Assembly: GCF_000388065.1 (NCBI RefSeq)
Contig: NW_009242987.1
Span: 1,339-44,656, forward strand
Direction: 5' to 3'
DNA from: Fonticula alba
Lineage: Eukaryota > Opisthokonta > Rotosphaerida > Fonticulaceae
DNA: 43,318 nt
In this document: positions 23,901 to 34,296 of the stretch, in pieces
Layout: each line of letters opens with the position of its first letter
How positions within the stretch are numbered: the first letter of the stretch is position 1
The notes under the pieces: generated by a model
Seen by the model: the letters and a program-made list of their open reading frames with translations, nothing else
Databases searched by the model: none
What the model was told of the DNA's origin: nothing
Program-made: the position numbers and the translations under genes

Positions 23901-24127
23901 TCGAGGACCTGGCCACGAAGGTCCTGGCCGGCGGCCGGCCCCCGGTGGAGGAGGCCCTCGCCCGCTGGCCGGCCTCGGTGGCCTGCCCCCTGGAGACCCT
24001 GCTGCAGGACACCTGGCAGGAGGACTTCGAGCGGCGGCCGACGGCGCCCCAGCTGCAGGCCCGCCTGGCCGAGCTGGCCGCCGCCGCCGCCGCCCCTGCC
24101 CCCTCCGATGCCGGGACGCCTGTGTAA
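17902..24127 (+). CDS. Cysteine-rich receptor-like TKL-type protein kinase
   Basis: Seven exons: 17902-18043, 18315-22187, 22373-22711, 22885-22945, 23064-23221, 23380-23709 and 23883-24127 (TAA), giving about 1,715 residues. Residues 1-25 are a signal peptide ([20 protein letters not shown]). From about 50 to 1335 the protein consists of more than twenty furin-like cysteine repeats of the type [21 protein letters not shown] membrane span ([20 protein letters not shown]) lies near 1342-1363, followed by a basic stop-transfer FLRGRRR. The cytoplasmic kinase has the glycine loop [14 protein letters not shown] Lys1448, an alpha-C HEIALL Glu1467, HCDIKPAN (Asp1540, Asn1545), DLG in place of DFG (Asp1562) and SPE. 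Catalytic residues are all present; the missing HRD arginine makes it a non-RD kinase. The topology suggests a cell-surface sensor that signals by phosphorylation. The ligand is unknown. TKL assignment is by overall look. The donor at 22188 is the least certain junction. Confidence 0.88.
18111..18142. repeat. 8-bp (ATGCACAC) repeat within a CA-rich intron
   Basis: Four perfect copies sit in intron 1 (18044-18314) of the receptor kinase. The rest of that intron is almost wholly A and C on the sense strand, with irregular ACACAAAA-type units up to the acceptor at 18314. Confidence 0.85.
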
Positions 24128-24521
24128 GATGGCATGCCCCGGCGTGCTTCGCAGGGCAGCACGGGGCGGCGCCGGCGCACCAAGTCCAGCGGCCGGCAGA
24201 CTCCCTGCCCTCTCTCGCCGAGCCCCATGCCTTCCCCCTTTCCTGGGCTCCTCCCTCCGCGGCCGCGGGGGGAGGGGGGGGGCGGGGGGGGGCGAGGCGT
24301 GTCCTCCATCCGCCCGGTGGCCCGGGACGAATACACATATTCCTGCCTCGCCCAGCCGCGTGCGTGCGCGCGCGCGCGCCGAAGCCGGAGGTTGAATGAA
24401 GAATCCACCAACCCCCGGCTCTGTGTGGCTCTCTCCCCCATGCCCCCCCGCCCCCCTGCTGCATGTGTCTCCCCGAGGGCGCGGGCGTGCGAGAATGGCG
24501 GCGCGCCCAAAAAAGGGGGTC
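24128..24521. other. Receptor kinase 3' flank
   Basis: No gene seen. The stretch holds a G-rich block near 24266-24290, an (CG)n block near 24368-24378 and T-rich ACATATTCCTG near 24333. No AATAAA was found after the receptor kinase stop codon. Confidence 0.35.
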
Positions 24522-24592
24522 TGCGTCGACCGGGAATCGAACCCGGGTCTACCGCGTGGCAGGCGGCAATTCTACCACTAAACCATCGACGC
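24522..24592 (-). tRNA. tRNA-Gly (anticodon GCC)
   Basis: A 71-nt cloverleaf with acceptor GCGTCGA paired to TCGACGC, discriminator A, D-arm GTTTAGTGGTAGAAT, anticodon stem CCGC/GCGG around CTGCCAC, and T-arm CCGGG-TTCGATT-CCCGG. No intron. Six T on the minus strand (complement of 24509-24514) follow. It is the intact counterpart of the broken copy at 7497-7541. Confidence 0.96.
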
Positions 24593-24599
24593 TTGGGGG

Positions 24600-25382
24600 C
24601 CAGCCCTGGGCCACGCCATTTAGCCGACCGCGTTGACGGGTCCGCCGGCACCTCCCCCAGACGACAGTTGGCCCCCGGGCACCGGGGGGCGGGGGCGGGG
24701 GCGGGCGGGCGGAGAGAACACACAGGCATGGGGCTCGAAGAATGAAGGCCGCGGTGTGTGTGCTTCTTTGGCCCTGCCCCGGGCCCTTTTGGGGGGGGGG
24801 GCGGACCCCGGGACACCCCGGCTGGCGCTGAGTCCCCGGGCCCCTGTGCCTGATGCCGGAACCATAGCACAATATCGCGCGGGCCATCGCCCCCCCGTGC
24901 CCCGGGCAAGGGGAATATATGGCAAATATTTATCCACCCGATATATGCGCGCCGGCCACCGGGCCCGGAGGCGGGGTCAAGCCCGGCCCATGCGCGGTCG
25001 GGCGCCGGAGGCCCTGCGCAGGGGCTGGCCGGCAGCTGACGGAGGAATGCGTGCCCGCCCGGCGCACCGCTCCCCCCGCCCTGCCCTGCCCTGCCCTGCC
25101 CTGTGCCGGCTGCCCGGGCGATGGACACGCGGGCGGGCGCGCCGGCGCCGGGCATGTTAATACCCGGGGGGTATCATCCGGCCGCTGGACGTGCTCGCCG
25201 TGCGCGCCGTCCGCCGGGCCCCTTCTCGCCGTGCGCCCCAGTCGCGCCGGAGTCACCCCCGGCCGGGGGCCCACCCCCCCTCCCGGGCACACTAGTCACA
25301 GCCTTGTGCGGGTCTGCCAGCGGGCTGCATGGTTTCTCGCGAAGTCCCCGCCGCCGCGCCTTCGCCCCCCCCCCCCCCCCCC
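24600..25382. other. Intergenic stretch with AT-rich island and inverted repeat, left of the gap
   Basis: No convincing gene. A local AT-rich island (24912-24946) holds GAATATATGG, AAATATTTAT and GATATATG. A perfect 6-bp inverted repeat ATACCC-GGG-GGGTAT lies at 25160-25174. CCCTG is repeated near 25078-25102. A C-run at about 25365-25382 leads straight into the N gap. Confidence 0.4.
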
Positions 25383-26222
25383 NNNNNNNNNNNNNNNNNN
25401 NNNNNNNNNNNNNNNNNNNNNNNNNNNNNNNNNNNNNNNNNNNNNNNNNNNNNNNNNNNNNNNNNNNNNNNNNNNNNNNNNNNNNNNNNNNNNNNNNNNN
25501 NNNNNNNNNNNNNNNNNNNNNNNNNNNNNNNNNNNNNNNNNNNNNNNNNNNNNNNNNNNNNNNNNNNNNNNNNNNNNNNNNNNNNNNNNNNNNNNNNNNN
25601 NNNNNNNNNNNNNNNNNNNNNNNNNNNNNNNNNNNNNNNNNNNNNNNNNNNNNNNNNNNNNNNNNNNNNNNNNNNNNNNNNNNNNNNNNNNNNNNNNNNN
25701 NNNNNNNNNNNNNNNNNNNNNNNNNNNNNNNNNNNNNNNNNNNNNNNNNNNNNNNNNNNNNNNNNNNNNNNNNNNNNNNNNNNNNNNNNNNNNNNNNNNN
25801 NNNNNNNNNNNNNNNNNNNNNNNNNNNNNNNNNNNNNNNNNNNNNNNNNNNNNNNNNNNNNNNNNNNNNNNNNNNNNNNNNNNNNNNNNNNNNNNNNNNN
25901 NNNNNNNNNNNNNNNNNNNNNNNNNNNNNNNNNNNNNNNNNNNNNNNNNNNNNNNNNNNNNNNNNNNNNNNNNNNNNNNNNNNNNNNNNNNNNNNNNNNN
26001 NNNNNNNNNNNNNNNNNNNNNNNNNNNNNNNNNNNNNNNNNNNNNNNNNNNNNNNNNNNNNNNNNNNNNNNNNNNNNNNNNNNNNNNNNNNNNNNNNNNN
26101 NNNNNNNNNNNNNNNNNNNNNNNNNNNNNNNNNNNNNNNNNNNNNNNNNNNNNNNNNNNNNNNNNNNNNNNNNNNNNNNNNNNNNNNNNNNNNNNNNNNN
26201 NNNNNNNNNNNNNNNNNNNNNN
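25383..26222. other. Assembly gap (840 N)
   Basis: The sequence is N throughout. It is flanked by a poly(C) run on the left and CCCCCCC on the right, which suggests assembly broke at a homopolymer. It may hide a promoter or an upstream exon of the STE20 kinase. Confidence 0.97.
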
Positions 26223-26330
26223 CCCCCCCTCCACTCCCCCCGCCGCCTGCCCCGCTCCGCACCCTCGCACGCACGCGCGCGCCAGACGCATGGCACCCTC
26301 GCACTGCCTTCCCACACCTCCCCTCCCGAC

Positions 26331-27748
26331 ATGATGACCGCGGCCGGCGACGGGCCGGACGCCGGCGCCGAGCCGGCGCATCGGAGACCCCGGTCGCCGC
26401 CACCGCCGCCACCGCCGGCGCCGGCCTGCACGACGCCGGCGGCGCCCCCCCGGGCGCGGCCCAGCCGGCCGGCGCCTCCCCCCCCGGCCCAGCCGGCCGG
26501 CGCCCCATCTCCCCTCCTGGCCCGCGAGGAGGACCTCTTCTCGGAATGGGCCCCGCCGACGGCCGGCCCGGCGGCGGCCCCCGGGTCGGCGGCCGGCGCT
26601 CCCCCCTCGGCGGCCGACGACTTCGTCCTGCTGCAGCTCCTCGGGTCCGGGTCCTCCGGGCACGTCTTCCGGGCTCTGCACCGGCCCTCCTCCTGCCTGG
26701 TGGCCGTCAAGCTCGTGGGCATGGACTCCTTCTCGGACCCGGGCTCTTCCCTCCCGGCGGCCGGCCTGCCCCCGGCCTACTCGCTGCCGGTGGACTCCAT
26801 CGGCGGCTTCTCCGACGTCCTGCGCGAGGTGGCCATCCACCGCATGCTCAACCTCCCGCAGGTGGTCCGTCTCCTGGGGGCCTATACCATCTCCGGCCCG
26901 GTGGCCTTTTGTACGGACTTCCCCGGCGTGGCCGGCTGCTATGACCGGCCGCTTGCCGTGGAGTACCGCTCGGTCGGCGTGTGTGTCATGCTGGTCATGG
27001 AGGATCTCTCCTGCTCCGCGCAAGACCTGGTGCGCTACATGCGCGCACACGTGCCACAGGGCTTGATCCCCTTCTCTCCCCGCCCCTCCCCCCTTCGCTT
27101 CACCTGACCGCCCCGCCTCCGGTTTCCCCCTCCCCTCCGGACTTGCTCGCTCCCTGTGCCCGGTCCTGCCTCCTCCTGTAGCTCTCGGCCGGTGGTCCGC
27201 TCAAGGAAAGCGACATCGCCGCCATCCTACGCGAGACAGTCATCGGTGCGCGCCTGTTTTGCGGTGTTCCATTTGCCGCCGGCCCGCTCGCCGCTCCCCC
27301 GCCCCCTGACCATCCCCCCTGCCCGCCGCGTGCCGCCACAGCCCTCGACTACCTCCACAGCAACCAGATCATCCATCGCGACGTCAAGGGTGCGCACACA
27401 CCTCCTCCGGCCCGGCCTCGCCGACCCCTCTCGCCAGGCACACTCACCCTCCCCTCGGCACTTGGCCCCCTCCAGCCTCCAACATCCTCCTCTCGGCCGA
27501 CGGCGCCGTCAAGCTGGCGGACTTCGGCGTGTCGGTGGACCTGGCCGCCTCCGGAGCGCCGCCCCCCGAGGCGGTCCCCAACACCGGGGCGGCGTCGGCC
27601 CCGGCGGCCGTGCGCCGCCACCGCCGCCGCGCCGGCTCCTTCGTCGGCACCCCCTACTGGATGTCGCCCGAGGTGGCCCGGCTCAAGTCCTCGCCCGGCA
27701 CCTACAGCGAAGCAGTGCGTGCCCTTGCGTCCCCCCCCCCCCCCCCCC

Positions 27749-27795
<47 letters not shown>

Positions 27796-30700
27796 ACCTC
27801 ACCACCCACACGCCCTCACCTCCGCCACGCGACTCGTCGCCCCGCAAAAAAACAACAAACCGGCCGCCGCTGGCCGACCTGGACCCGGCCGCTGCCCTGG
27901 CCCTGATCGAGGGCGGCGTGACGGCCGCCGTGTCGGCCGCCGGGCCGCACCACCACCCCGGGCCCGGGGCCGTCGGGTCGCCGGTCCCCGGGGCCGGGGC
28001 CATCGGGTCCCCGGCCGCCGGGCCCGGGGGCGTCCCGCCCTCGGCCGCCGCGCACCTGGCCGCCGACATGCACCACCCCTTCGCCGGGCCGGGCTCCATG
28101 GGGCTGGGCCCGATGGCCGCCGGCCCGATGGGCCCCGGCAGCGGCGACCCCGCCGACCGGGTCTTCTCCGACCGGTCGCTCGATCTCCCGGCGCAGGCCC
28201 TCTCGCCGGCGGTGCGGCTGTCGCGCACCTTCCGCTCCTTCGTGGCCGCCTGCCTGGTCTACCAGTCGGAATGGGTATGCCCCCGCCGGGCCTTCGCACC
28301 CCCCCCCCCCCTGCCTGCCTGCCTGCCTGCCCTTTTTCCTCCCCCCCCACACCGCCGGTCCTGACACACCCGCCAAACGCCGGGCCCCGCACAGCGCCCC
28401 TCCATGCGCGCGCTCCTCTCGCATCCCTTCCTGAAGCGGGGCCGCCTGCTCGGGCGTTCCAGCCGGCCGCCGCACCCGGTCCCAGCGGACTTGGCGCACC
28501 ATGCGCCGGCCTTCGGGGCCTCGCTGTCCCGGCCGCCGGCCGGGGTCACCCCCCTGGCCATGGAGCCCCTCTTTTCCGTGCCCTCCGGCAAGCTCGGCCG
28601 TCTGGTGCAGCTGCTGGCCCGGCCGGGCCACTCGCTGGCCCTCGGGGAGAGCGCCGCGGCGGCTGCCCGGCCACCGGCCCCGGCGCCCCTGCCGGCCGGC
28701 GGCGCCCCTCCACCGGCCGGCCAGGCCGGCGCGGGCCTTCCCCCTGCCGGCGCGGCGCCCTCGCTGGCCAGCGCCTCCACCTCGGCCATGAGCATCATCT
28801 CCGAACGCGAGGAGGAGGAGGAGGAGCAGGAGGATGCCCCCAAGGCGGCGGCCCCGGCCGTCGAGGCCCCGGCCCCCGAGCAGGCCCCCCGGTCCGCCGC
28901 CAATCTCACCATCCGCTCGACCCTCCTGGAGTCCCCGCCGCCGGGCCTCGCCGACACCGGCCCCAATGGCGATGCCACCCCATCCGCCGGGCACGGCCTG
29001 GCCGATGGCCCGCCCCTGTCCATGGCATCCAGCCCCCTGGCCCTCTCATCGCCGGCTCTCATGATCACCAGCACCGCCGCCGGGGCCGGGGCCGCCTCGG
29101 CCGTCGATGAGCGGCCCCCCTCGCCCTCGCCCCTGGGCCCGGCCCCGGCCTTCGATGATGCCCTCGCCGGGGGGATACCTCCTCCCTGCGGGGCGGCTGC
29201 CGATGCCCCGGGCCCGGCCGAGGCCGATGCATGCCCCGGGGCCGGGCCCCCGCCAGGGGCCGACGTCGGCCCCGGCGGCCCGGGCGCGGGCCTCCTGTCC
29301 CCGGCGGCCTCGCTCCCGGGGTTCAGCCTGCTGGCCGACTCGCCGGAGCTCCTGCTCACGGTCGCCCACGAGCTGGCCACCAGCCAGCACGACGGGGGGC
29401 CGGCCCACCTGCTGCCCCGCCGGCATCATGCCCCCCCGCCGAGCTTCTATCCCGGCACCTTCCCCTTCGACCATGGGCGGGGCCCGGCCGGGGGCCCGGG
29501 GCCCGGCGGCAGTCGCCGCCCCCGCGACGGCCCGCCGGCCGCCACGATGGCTCGCCCGCTGGCGGCCGGGCGGCCGTCGGCCACGGCCGGCGACATCCCC
29601 GGCCTGTCGGCCGCCCCGGCGGCAGGGGTGTCCACCAGCCGGGCCCTCTCCTTCGACCTGTGGATGCAGGCCCTCCGGCCGGCCCTCCGGCGTCTGAAGG
29701 AGACCGTCAGCTCGCCGCACCTGATGTCCGTCAATGCCATCTACTCGCTCTTCGAGGAGATCTCCCTCCGCGACCCGACCATCATCGGGGCCCTGGTGGA
29801 GCTGGTCTTCACGGCGGTCGTCTCGTCGGAGGGCCTGCTGGCGGCCCTGTGGTCGGTGGTGCCGGCCGTCGGGGGGCATGCGCCGGCCGCCGGCGGCCCC
29901 GCCGCCGGCCCCGGGCCCCGGGCCCCGGTCCCGGCATCCAGCTCCTTCCCCGAGGCGCTGCTCACCGCGCAGCACATGCACCCGGCCCGGGGCCCGGCCC
30001 CCCCCGGCGGTGCCGCATCCCACGGCCCGCACCAGTTCCACACCTATGCCTCGGCCAAGGACGCGCGGTCGACTTTCGGGGCTCGCAGCGGCGGCGGCGG
30101 CGGCGGCGGCGGCGCCGGGCGCGCCTTCCTGCGCGCCCCGCACGCCATCCCGGCCGGGCCGCGGACCCCGCAGACTCCCCCCCATGGCCGCCACCCGCAC
30201 CCGCACCCGTACCACCTGCAGCCGCCGCCGCACTCTCCCTACGCGGTTCACCACCACCCGCACCACCATCCCCACCCGCACCACCCGCACCACCCGCACC
30301 ACCCGCACCACCTGCACCACCCGCACCACCCGCATGCTCTGCAGTCGTCGCCCATGCACTCGCACCTCGGCGGACCGGCCGGGCCCGGGGCCGGCGCGGG
30401 GGCCGGGGCTGCCGCCGCCGGGCGCCACGCCGCCGGCCCGGCCCCCGGCCAGACATCCCCCCACCAGTTTGCCCACGTCTACCGCCGGCGCCAGCAGTCC
30501 CTGACGTCCTCTTCGCCCTGGCTGGCCGCCGGGGCCGGGTCTTCCGGCGGGTCTTCCTCCTCGCCGGTGTCCGCGGGCGGGGTGTCCCCGTCGCTGGTGT
30601 TGCCGGGCCCGGCCGCGGCCGCGGCCGTCGCCGGGTCCGGCTACAACATGGCCCGGCGCAGTTCGGCCGGGCCCTTCCCGCCGGGGCTCAATCCGTCGGT

Positions 30701-33198
30701 GACCGCCGCCCTCGGCGGCCTGGCGGGCGGCCACGGCCCGGGGGTGCCGCCCCTGGCGGCCTCGGTCAGCGCCTCGGCCTCGCTGTCGTCGCTGTCGTCG
30801 CTGGGGCCGGCCGGCGGCGGCGGCGGCCTCCCCTCCGACAGCCTGCCCCCCCCGGGGCCCGGCCAGCCGGCCGTCCGGTACTGCGGGACCTGGTCGGCTC
30901 CGAGCTCGGCGTCCCCCTCGGGGCTGGCCCCGCCGCCGAATGCCGCGGCCCCTGGCCCCGGGCCGGCGATGGTCGGGTGTTTCCCGGGCCCGGGCCCGGG
31001 CCCGGGCCCCGGGGCCTGGTCGCGGTCCTGGTCCACGCCGACCCCCTCGCCCTCGGCCTCCAGCTGGCGCCTGGCTCCCTCCCCGATGGCCGGGACCACC
31101 GGGGCGGATGGGGCCCCCTCGGCCGGCACCCCGCCCGGGGTCGTGGTCCCGGGGCTGTCGACGTCCGATTTGATCGGCGGGCCCTCGTCGCCCAAGCCCC
31201 CGGCCGGGCCGACCACGCCGCCCTCGCCCTCGCGCTCGGCCGACCTGGGCTCCCACTGGCCGGCGGCCGGCAGCCTCGCCGGCGCCCCCTCGGCCGCGGG
31301 GCTGATCCCCGGGCTGGCGGCCGGGCCACATCCCGCCGGTGCGGGCTTCCACCCCGGTGTCGGCGGGGGCGGCGGGGGCGGCGGCCTGGGGCCTCCCTCC
31401 CCGCGGTCGTCCCTCGCCGCCGATGCGGCGCCCTTCTTTTCGTCGCACCGGCCGCGGCCGCACTCCATCTCCCTGCTGCCGTCGACCACTCCCCCTCGTA
31501 CGACCTCCGCGCCCTTGCGATCCGGCTCTCTTTGTCGCTCTTTGTCGCTCTTTGTCGCTCTTTGTCTCTCCTTGTCCCTCTTTGTCGCTCTTTGTCCCTC
31601 TTTGTCCCTCTTTGTCCCTCTTTGTCCCTCTTTGTCCCTCTTTGTCTCTGTTTATCTCCCCCTCCCCCTCCCCCCCCCCCTCTCTCTTACTCCTCCTCCG
31701 TGCATCGCTGACCCCCATCCCCCTCGCGCCGGCATTGCCCCGTGCCCCAGACATCATCCCCTCGGCCGCGCACTTCGCCGGCGGATACTCCCCCTCGGCC
31801 ACGGTCGCACCGCCCCCGGTCCCGGGCATGGAATGGCACTCGTCTGTGGCGCGCGTGCGCTCCGCCTCGCAGTCCGAGTCGCTGGAGTATGGCACCCCGA
31901 CCACCGGGCGTGCCGGGCCGGCCCCCGGGCCGCGGTTCCTCACCCTCCGCCGCGAGACGGCCGGTGGCCCGGGCACCGCCTCTTCGTTGGCCTCGTCGCC
32001 GCCCTTCCTGCCCCAGTGCGTTGGCCCCTCTTGCCCCTCTCACGGCCCCCCCCCCCCCCCCCCCCCCCCCCCTCTAAACAGGCATCCGACAGTGCGGTGC
32101 CCCCCCCCCCCCGCCACTCACGCCTGCCTGCCCATCCCCGGGAATCCGCCTCTTCCTTGCCTGGCCGGCAGAATCTCGCCCCGTGGCGGCTTGCTGCCGG
32201 GCAATTCACCCCGATCGCGACCGATTTCGGTGGCCAGCGGCCTGCGCCCCGGCACCGCCACCTCGCCGAGCTCCTCCTCGCCTGGTGGTGCCGCGGCCGG
32301 CGGGACCCCCACCCTCGGAGCCGGGCGCTTCAGTTCCCTCTACCGGCCGCGTAGCGTGGATCCGGTGGGCGGCGAGCCGCTGGCCGGCCCGTTGCCCACA
32401 TCGGCCTCGGCCTCGGCCATCGTCAATGTCGCGGCCCCGGTCCCCACGGCGTGGCCCCCGCCGCCGGCTTCCGCCGCCGCCGCCGCCGCCGCCGCCGGCA
32501 CGCTCATCACCTGCGACGATGTCGACCAGGCCGACAGTCATGCGGCCGCGCCGCCGGTCGCCGGTCCTCCGACCATGGCCGATACGGGTCCGGATGCCGG
32601 CGCCGCCACCCCCCCGGCGGCGCACCCCCGGCGCCAGGCCAACGCCTCGCTCACGCGCGTGGCCAAGCCCCCCCCGCCGCTGAAGATCTTCCCCGGCGAC
32701 TTCGCCATGGGCCTGCCCCGGTCGCTTTCGTCGCCCGGTCACGATGACAGCCCCTCGCCCATCCCGCCCCCGGGGTCGTCGACCGCCTCCCCGCGCGCCG
32801 GGCCACCGGCGGGCCCTCCCCCCTGTGCATTCTGCGAGAGTGTGCGCCTGGCCGGCGCCAGCACCACCCCGGCCGGGTGCGTGGCTTGTGCCGGGGCCGG
32901 CCCGGGCCGCGATGCGCCGGCCGCCCCGGCCGCCGCCGACCCGTCGGCCTCCACGGCCCCGGTCCGCCACTACTCCCACCCCCACCACCTGCAGCCGCTC
33001 TTCCCGCACTCCTTCCAGGCGCCGGGGCCCGCCGGCGGCACGACCACCTGCCGCGATGTGATGGACTTCCCCCCCGGCGCCGGCGCGGTTGCCATCTCGC
33101 CGCTGGTCACCTCGCACCCGCACAACGCCCACCTCCAGCTTCACACCCGCGCGACGACGGCCCTCCGCCCGCCGCCGCCGGCCCACCCGAGGACATAG
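26331..33198 (+). CDS. STE20-family protein kinase with a very long low-complexity tail
   Basis: Exons: 26331-27050, 27182-27245, 27342-27389, 27476-27714, about 27868-28274 (start unresolved), 28395-31497, 31751-32015, probably a 15-base mini-exon 32082-32096, and 32172-33198 (TAG). After a Pro/Ala-rich N-terminus the kinase shows glycine loop GSGSSGHVF (105-113), VAVK Lys127, Glu166, HRDVKASN (Asp275, Asn280), DFG (Asp293) and [10 protein letters not shown] (336-344), with an Ala/Arg-rich insert of about 25 residues in the activation segment. [15 protein letters not shown] and later [11 protein letters not shown] plus [16 protein letters not shown] are the typical STE20 C-lobe end. The helix between them (DVWSLG in relatives) is absent. 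The tail of about 1,400 residues contains a helical block ([20 protein letters not shown], near 29655-29880), a His/Pro-rich tract (30247-30345) and a CAFC...CVAC pair (32824-32889). STE20 kinases act upstream in MAPK and cytoskeletal signalling; the target here is unknown. Confidence 0.82.
27731..27792 (+). repeat. 62-base C tract at the start of a kinase intron
   Basis: C18, one T and 43 further C follow the GTGCGT donor at 27715. The sequence after it lacks an obvious AG acceptor and the kinase helix expected here is missing, so the tract probably marks a collapsed or mis-joined spot. Confidence 0.85.
31531..31650 (+). repeat. 10-bp minisatellite, twelve copies, inside an intron
   Basis: Units TTTGTCNCTC (N mostly C or G) run twelve times in the intron 31498-31750 of the STE20 kinase gene. 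The run is pyrimidine-rich on the sense strand and stop-free in the upstream frame, where it would encode a hydrophobic LFVxLCxSLS repeat if retained. Confidence 0.92.
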
Positions 33199-33416
33199 AG
33201 CGCATGCGCGAACATGCGCGCGCGCGCCTCCTCACCCCCCCCTGTATATTATCCCCATGTCTCTCTCTCCCCCCCCCTGATACACATCCTCCCTTGTTTG
33301 ACTTTGACACCGTTCCCCTGTTGTCGGCATTTGTCCACACGGGCCCGGCGCGTGCACATGCGACCGGCGGCAGGGCAGGGGGAGGGGAAGCACGCAGGAG
33401 TGGGCGCGGCCGCCTG
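33199..33416. other. Convergent intergenic spacer
   Basis: The 218 bases separate the stop codons of the STE20 kinase (plus) and rhodanese (minus) genes and must hold both 3' ends. TGTATATTATCC near 33242 and a T-rich stretch near 33280-33330 are the only AT-rich parts. No canonical AATAAA is present on either strand. Confidence 0.4.
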
Positions 33417-34145
33417 TCAGGCCTTGTCATCGGGCGGCGGGCAGGCCTCCACCGGCAAATTCAGCGTGGCCCACAGGTTCAGGCCCCCCTGCAGGGAGAT
33501 GGCCCGGGTGAAGCCCGCATCGCGGAGGATCTGCGCCCCGGTCAGGGACCGCACGCCAGCCTGGCAGCTGACCACGATGGGCACCTCGCGCGGGGAGATC
33601 CCCGGCTCGGCATGGCTGCTGCTCAGGGGGAAGCCCCGCTGGCGGGCGTGCTCCCGCACCAGGTCCAGCATCAGCTGCCGGTCCTGGAGCTGCTCCATGC
33701 TCAGCGGCACGGCTCCCGGCAGCCGGAGCGCCTGGCGCGCAGGCATCGGCCGGACGTCCAGCAGCAGGGCCTGCCACGGGCCGTCATTGTGCAGCGCCGC
33801 GCGGGCCAGGAGCGGGGTGATCTCCGCCGGGGCCGGCTCCGCAGGCTCCAGCAGCTGGTCCACCGCCGCCAGGCTGAAGTACCGATGCCGGTCGTGGAAC
33901 TGCAGCAGGGCGTGCTCCAGGGTCGGCAGGCTGGCCGGCTGGCCGGACGGCCCGGCCGCCTGGTCGGCCAGCTCCTCCACCGCGTCGGCGTAGTAGCTCT
34001 CCAGGGCGTCGACCGTGCGCGGCACGGCCGCCTCCGTCCACGGGGCCAGGCTCCCGGGCGAGCCGCTTGCCGAGGAGAACCCGGCCGCCGCCGACCGTGC
34101 CGTGAGCCCGGCGAGCGAGCGCCCAGCGCGCATGGCAGCCTTCAT
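33417..34145 (-). CDS. Rhodanese-domain protein with mitochondrial-type leader
   Basis: A single exon of 242 residues ending in TGA. The N-terminus MKAAMRAGRSLAGLTARSAA is rich in Arg, Ala and Ser and lacks acidic residues, as mitochondrial presequences do, so matrix location is likely. A helical region (45-125) precedes a rhodanese fold from about 126 to 232: LLLDVRP (Asp130), LPGAVPLSM, then the active-site loop VVSCQAGVRS with the catalytic Cys194, and GFTRAISLQGGLNLWATLN. Cys-x-x-Gly-x-Arg-Ser matches the loop that carries the persulfide in sulfurtransferases, so it is probably active. The sulfur donor and acceptor are not predictable. It lies tail to tail with the STE20 kinase and 178 bases downstream of the phosphatase-subunit-like gene on the same strand. 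An alternative is that it is a spliced 3' exon of that gene, which I think less likely because that gene has its own stop and this one a leader. Confidence 0.85.
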   Translation of the reverse strand: MKAAMRAGRSLAGLTARSAAAGFSSASGSPGSLAPWTEAAVPRTVDALESYYADAVEELADQAAGPSGQPASLPTLEHALLQFHDRHRYFSLAAVDQLLEPAEPAPAEITPLLARAALHNDGPWQALLLDVRPMPARQALRLPGAVPLSMEQLQDRQLMLDLVREHARQRGFPLSSSHAEPGISPREVPIVVSCQAGVRSLTGAQILRDAGFTRAISLQGGLNLWATLNLPVEACPPPDDKA

Positions 34146-34155
34146 GCCCGTCGAG

Positions 34156-34156
<1 letters not shown>

Positions 34157-34190
<34 letters not shown>

Positions 34191-34263
34191 CGGCGGGGGG
34201 CGGGGGGGGAGGGCGGGGAGGCAGGGAGCAGGGGGGGGGAGTGGGGTGGGGGGGGGGGGGGGG

Positions 34264-34296
<33 letters not shown>

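Noticed and set aside
24912-24946. Replication origin or centromeric AT-rich element
   Set aside because: Only about 35 bases of AT-rich sequence, with no supporting motif. It is kept only as an AT-rich island.
29046-31976. A 976-residue minus-strand frame antisense to the STE20 kinase tail
   Set aside because: The composition is the mirror of the sense codons. The sense frame continues from the kinase domain in phase.
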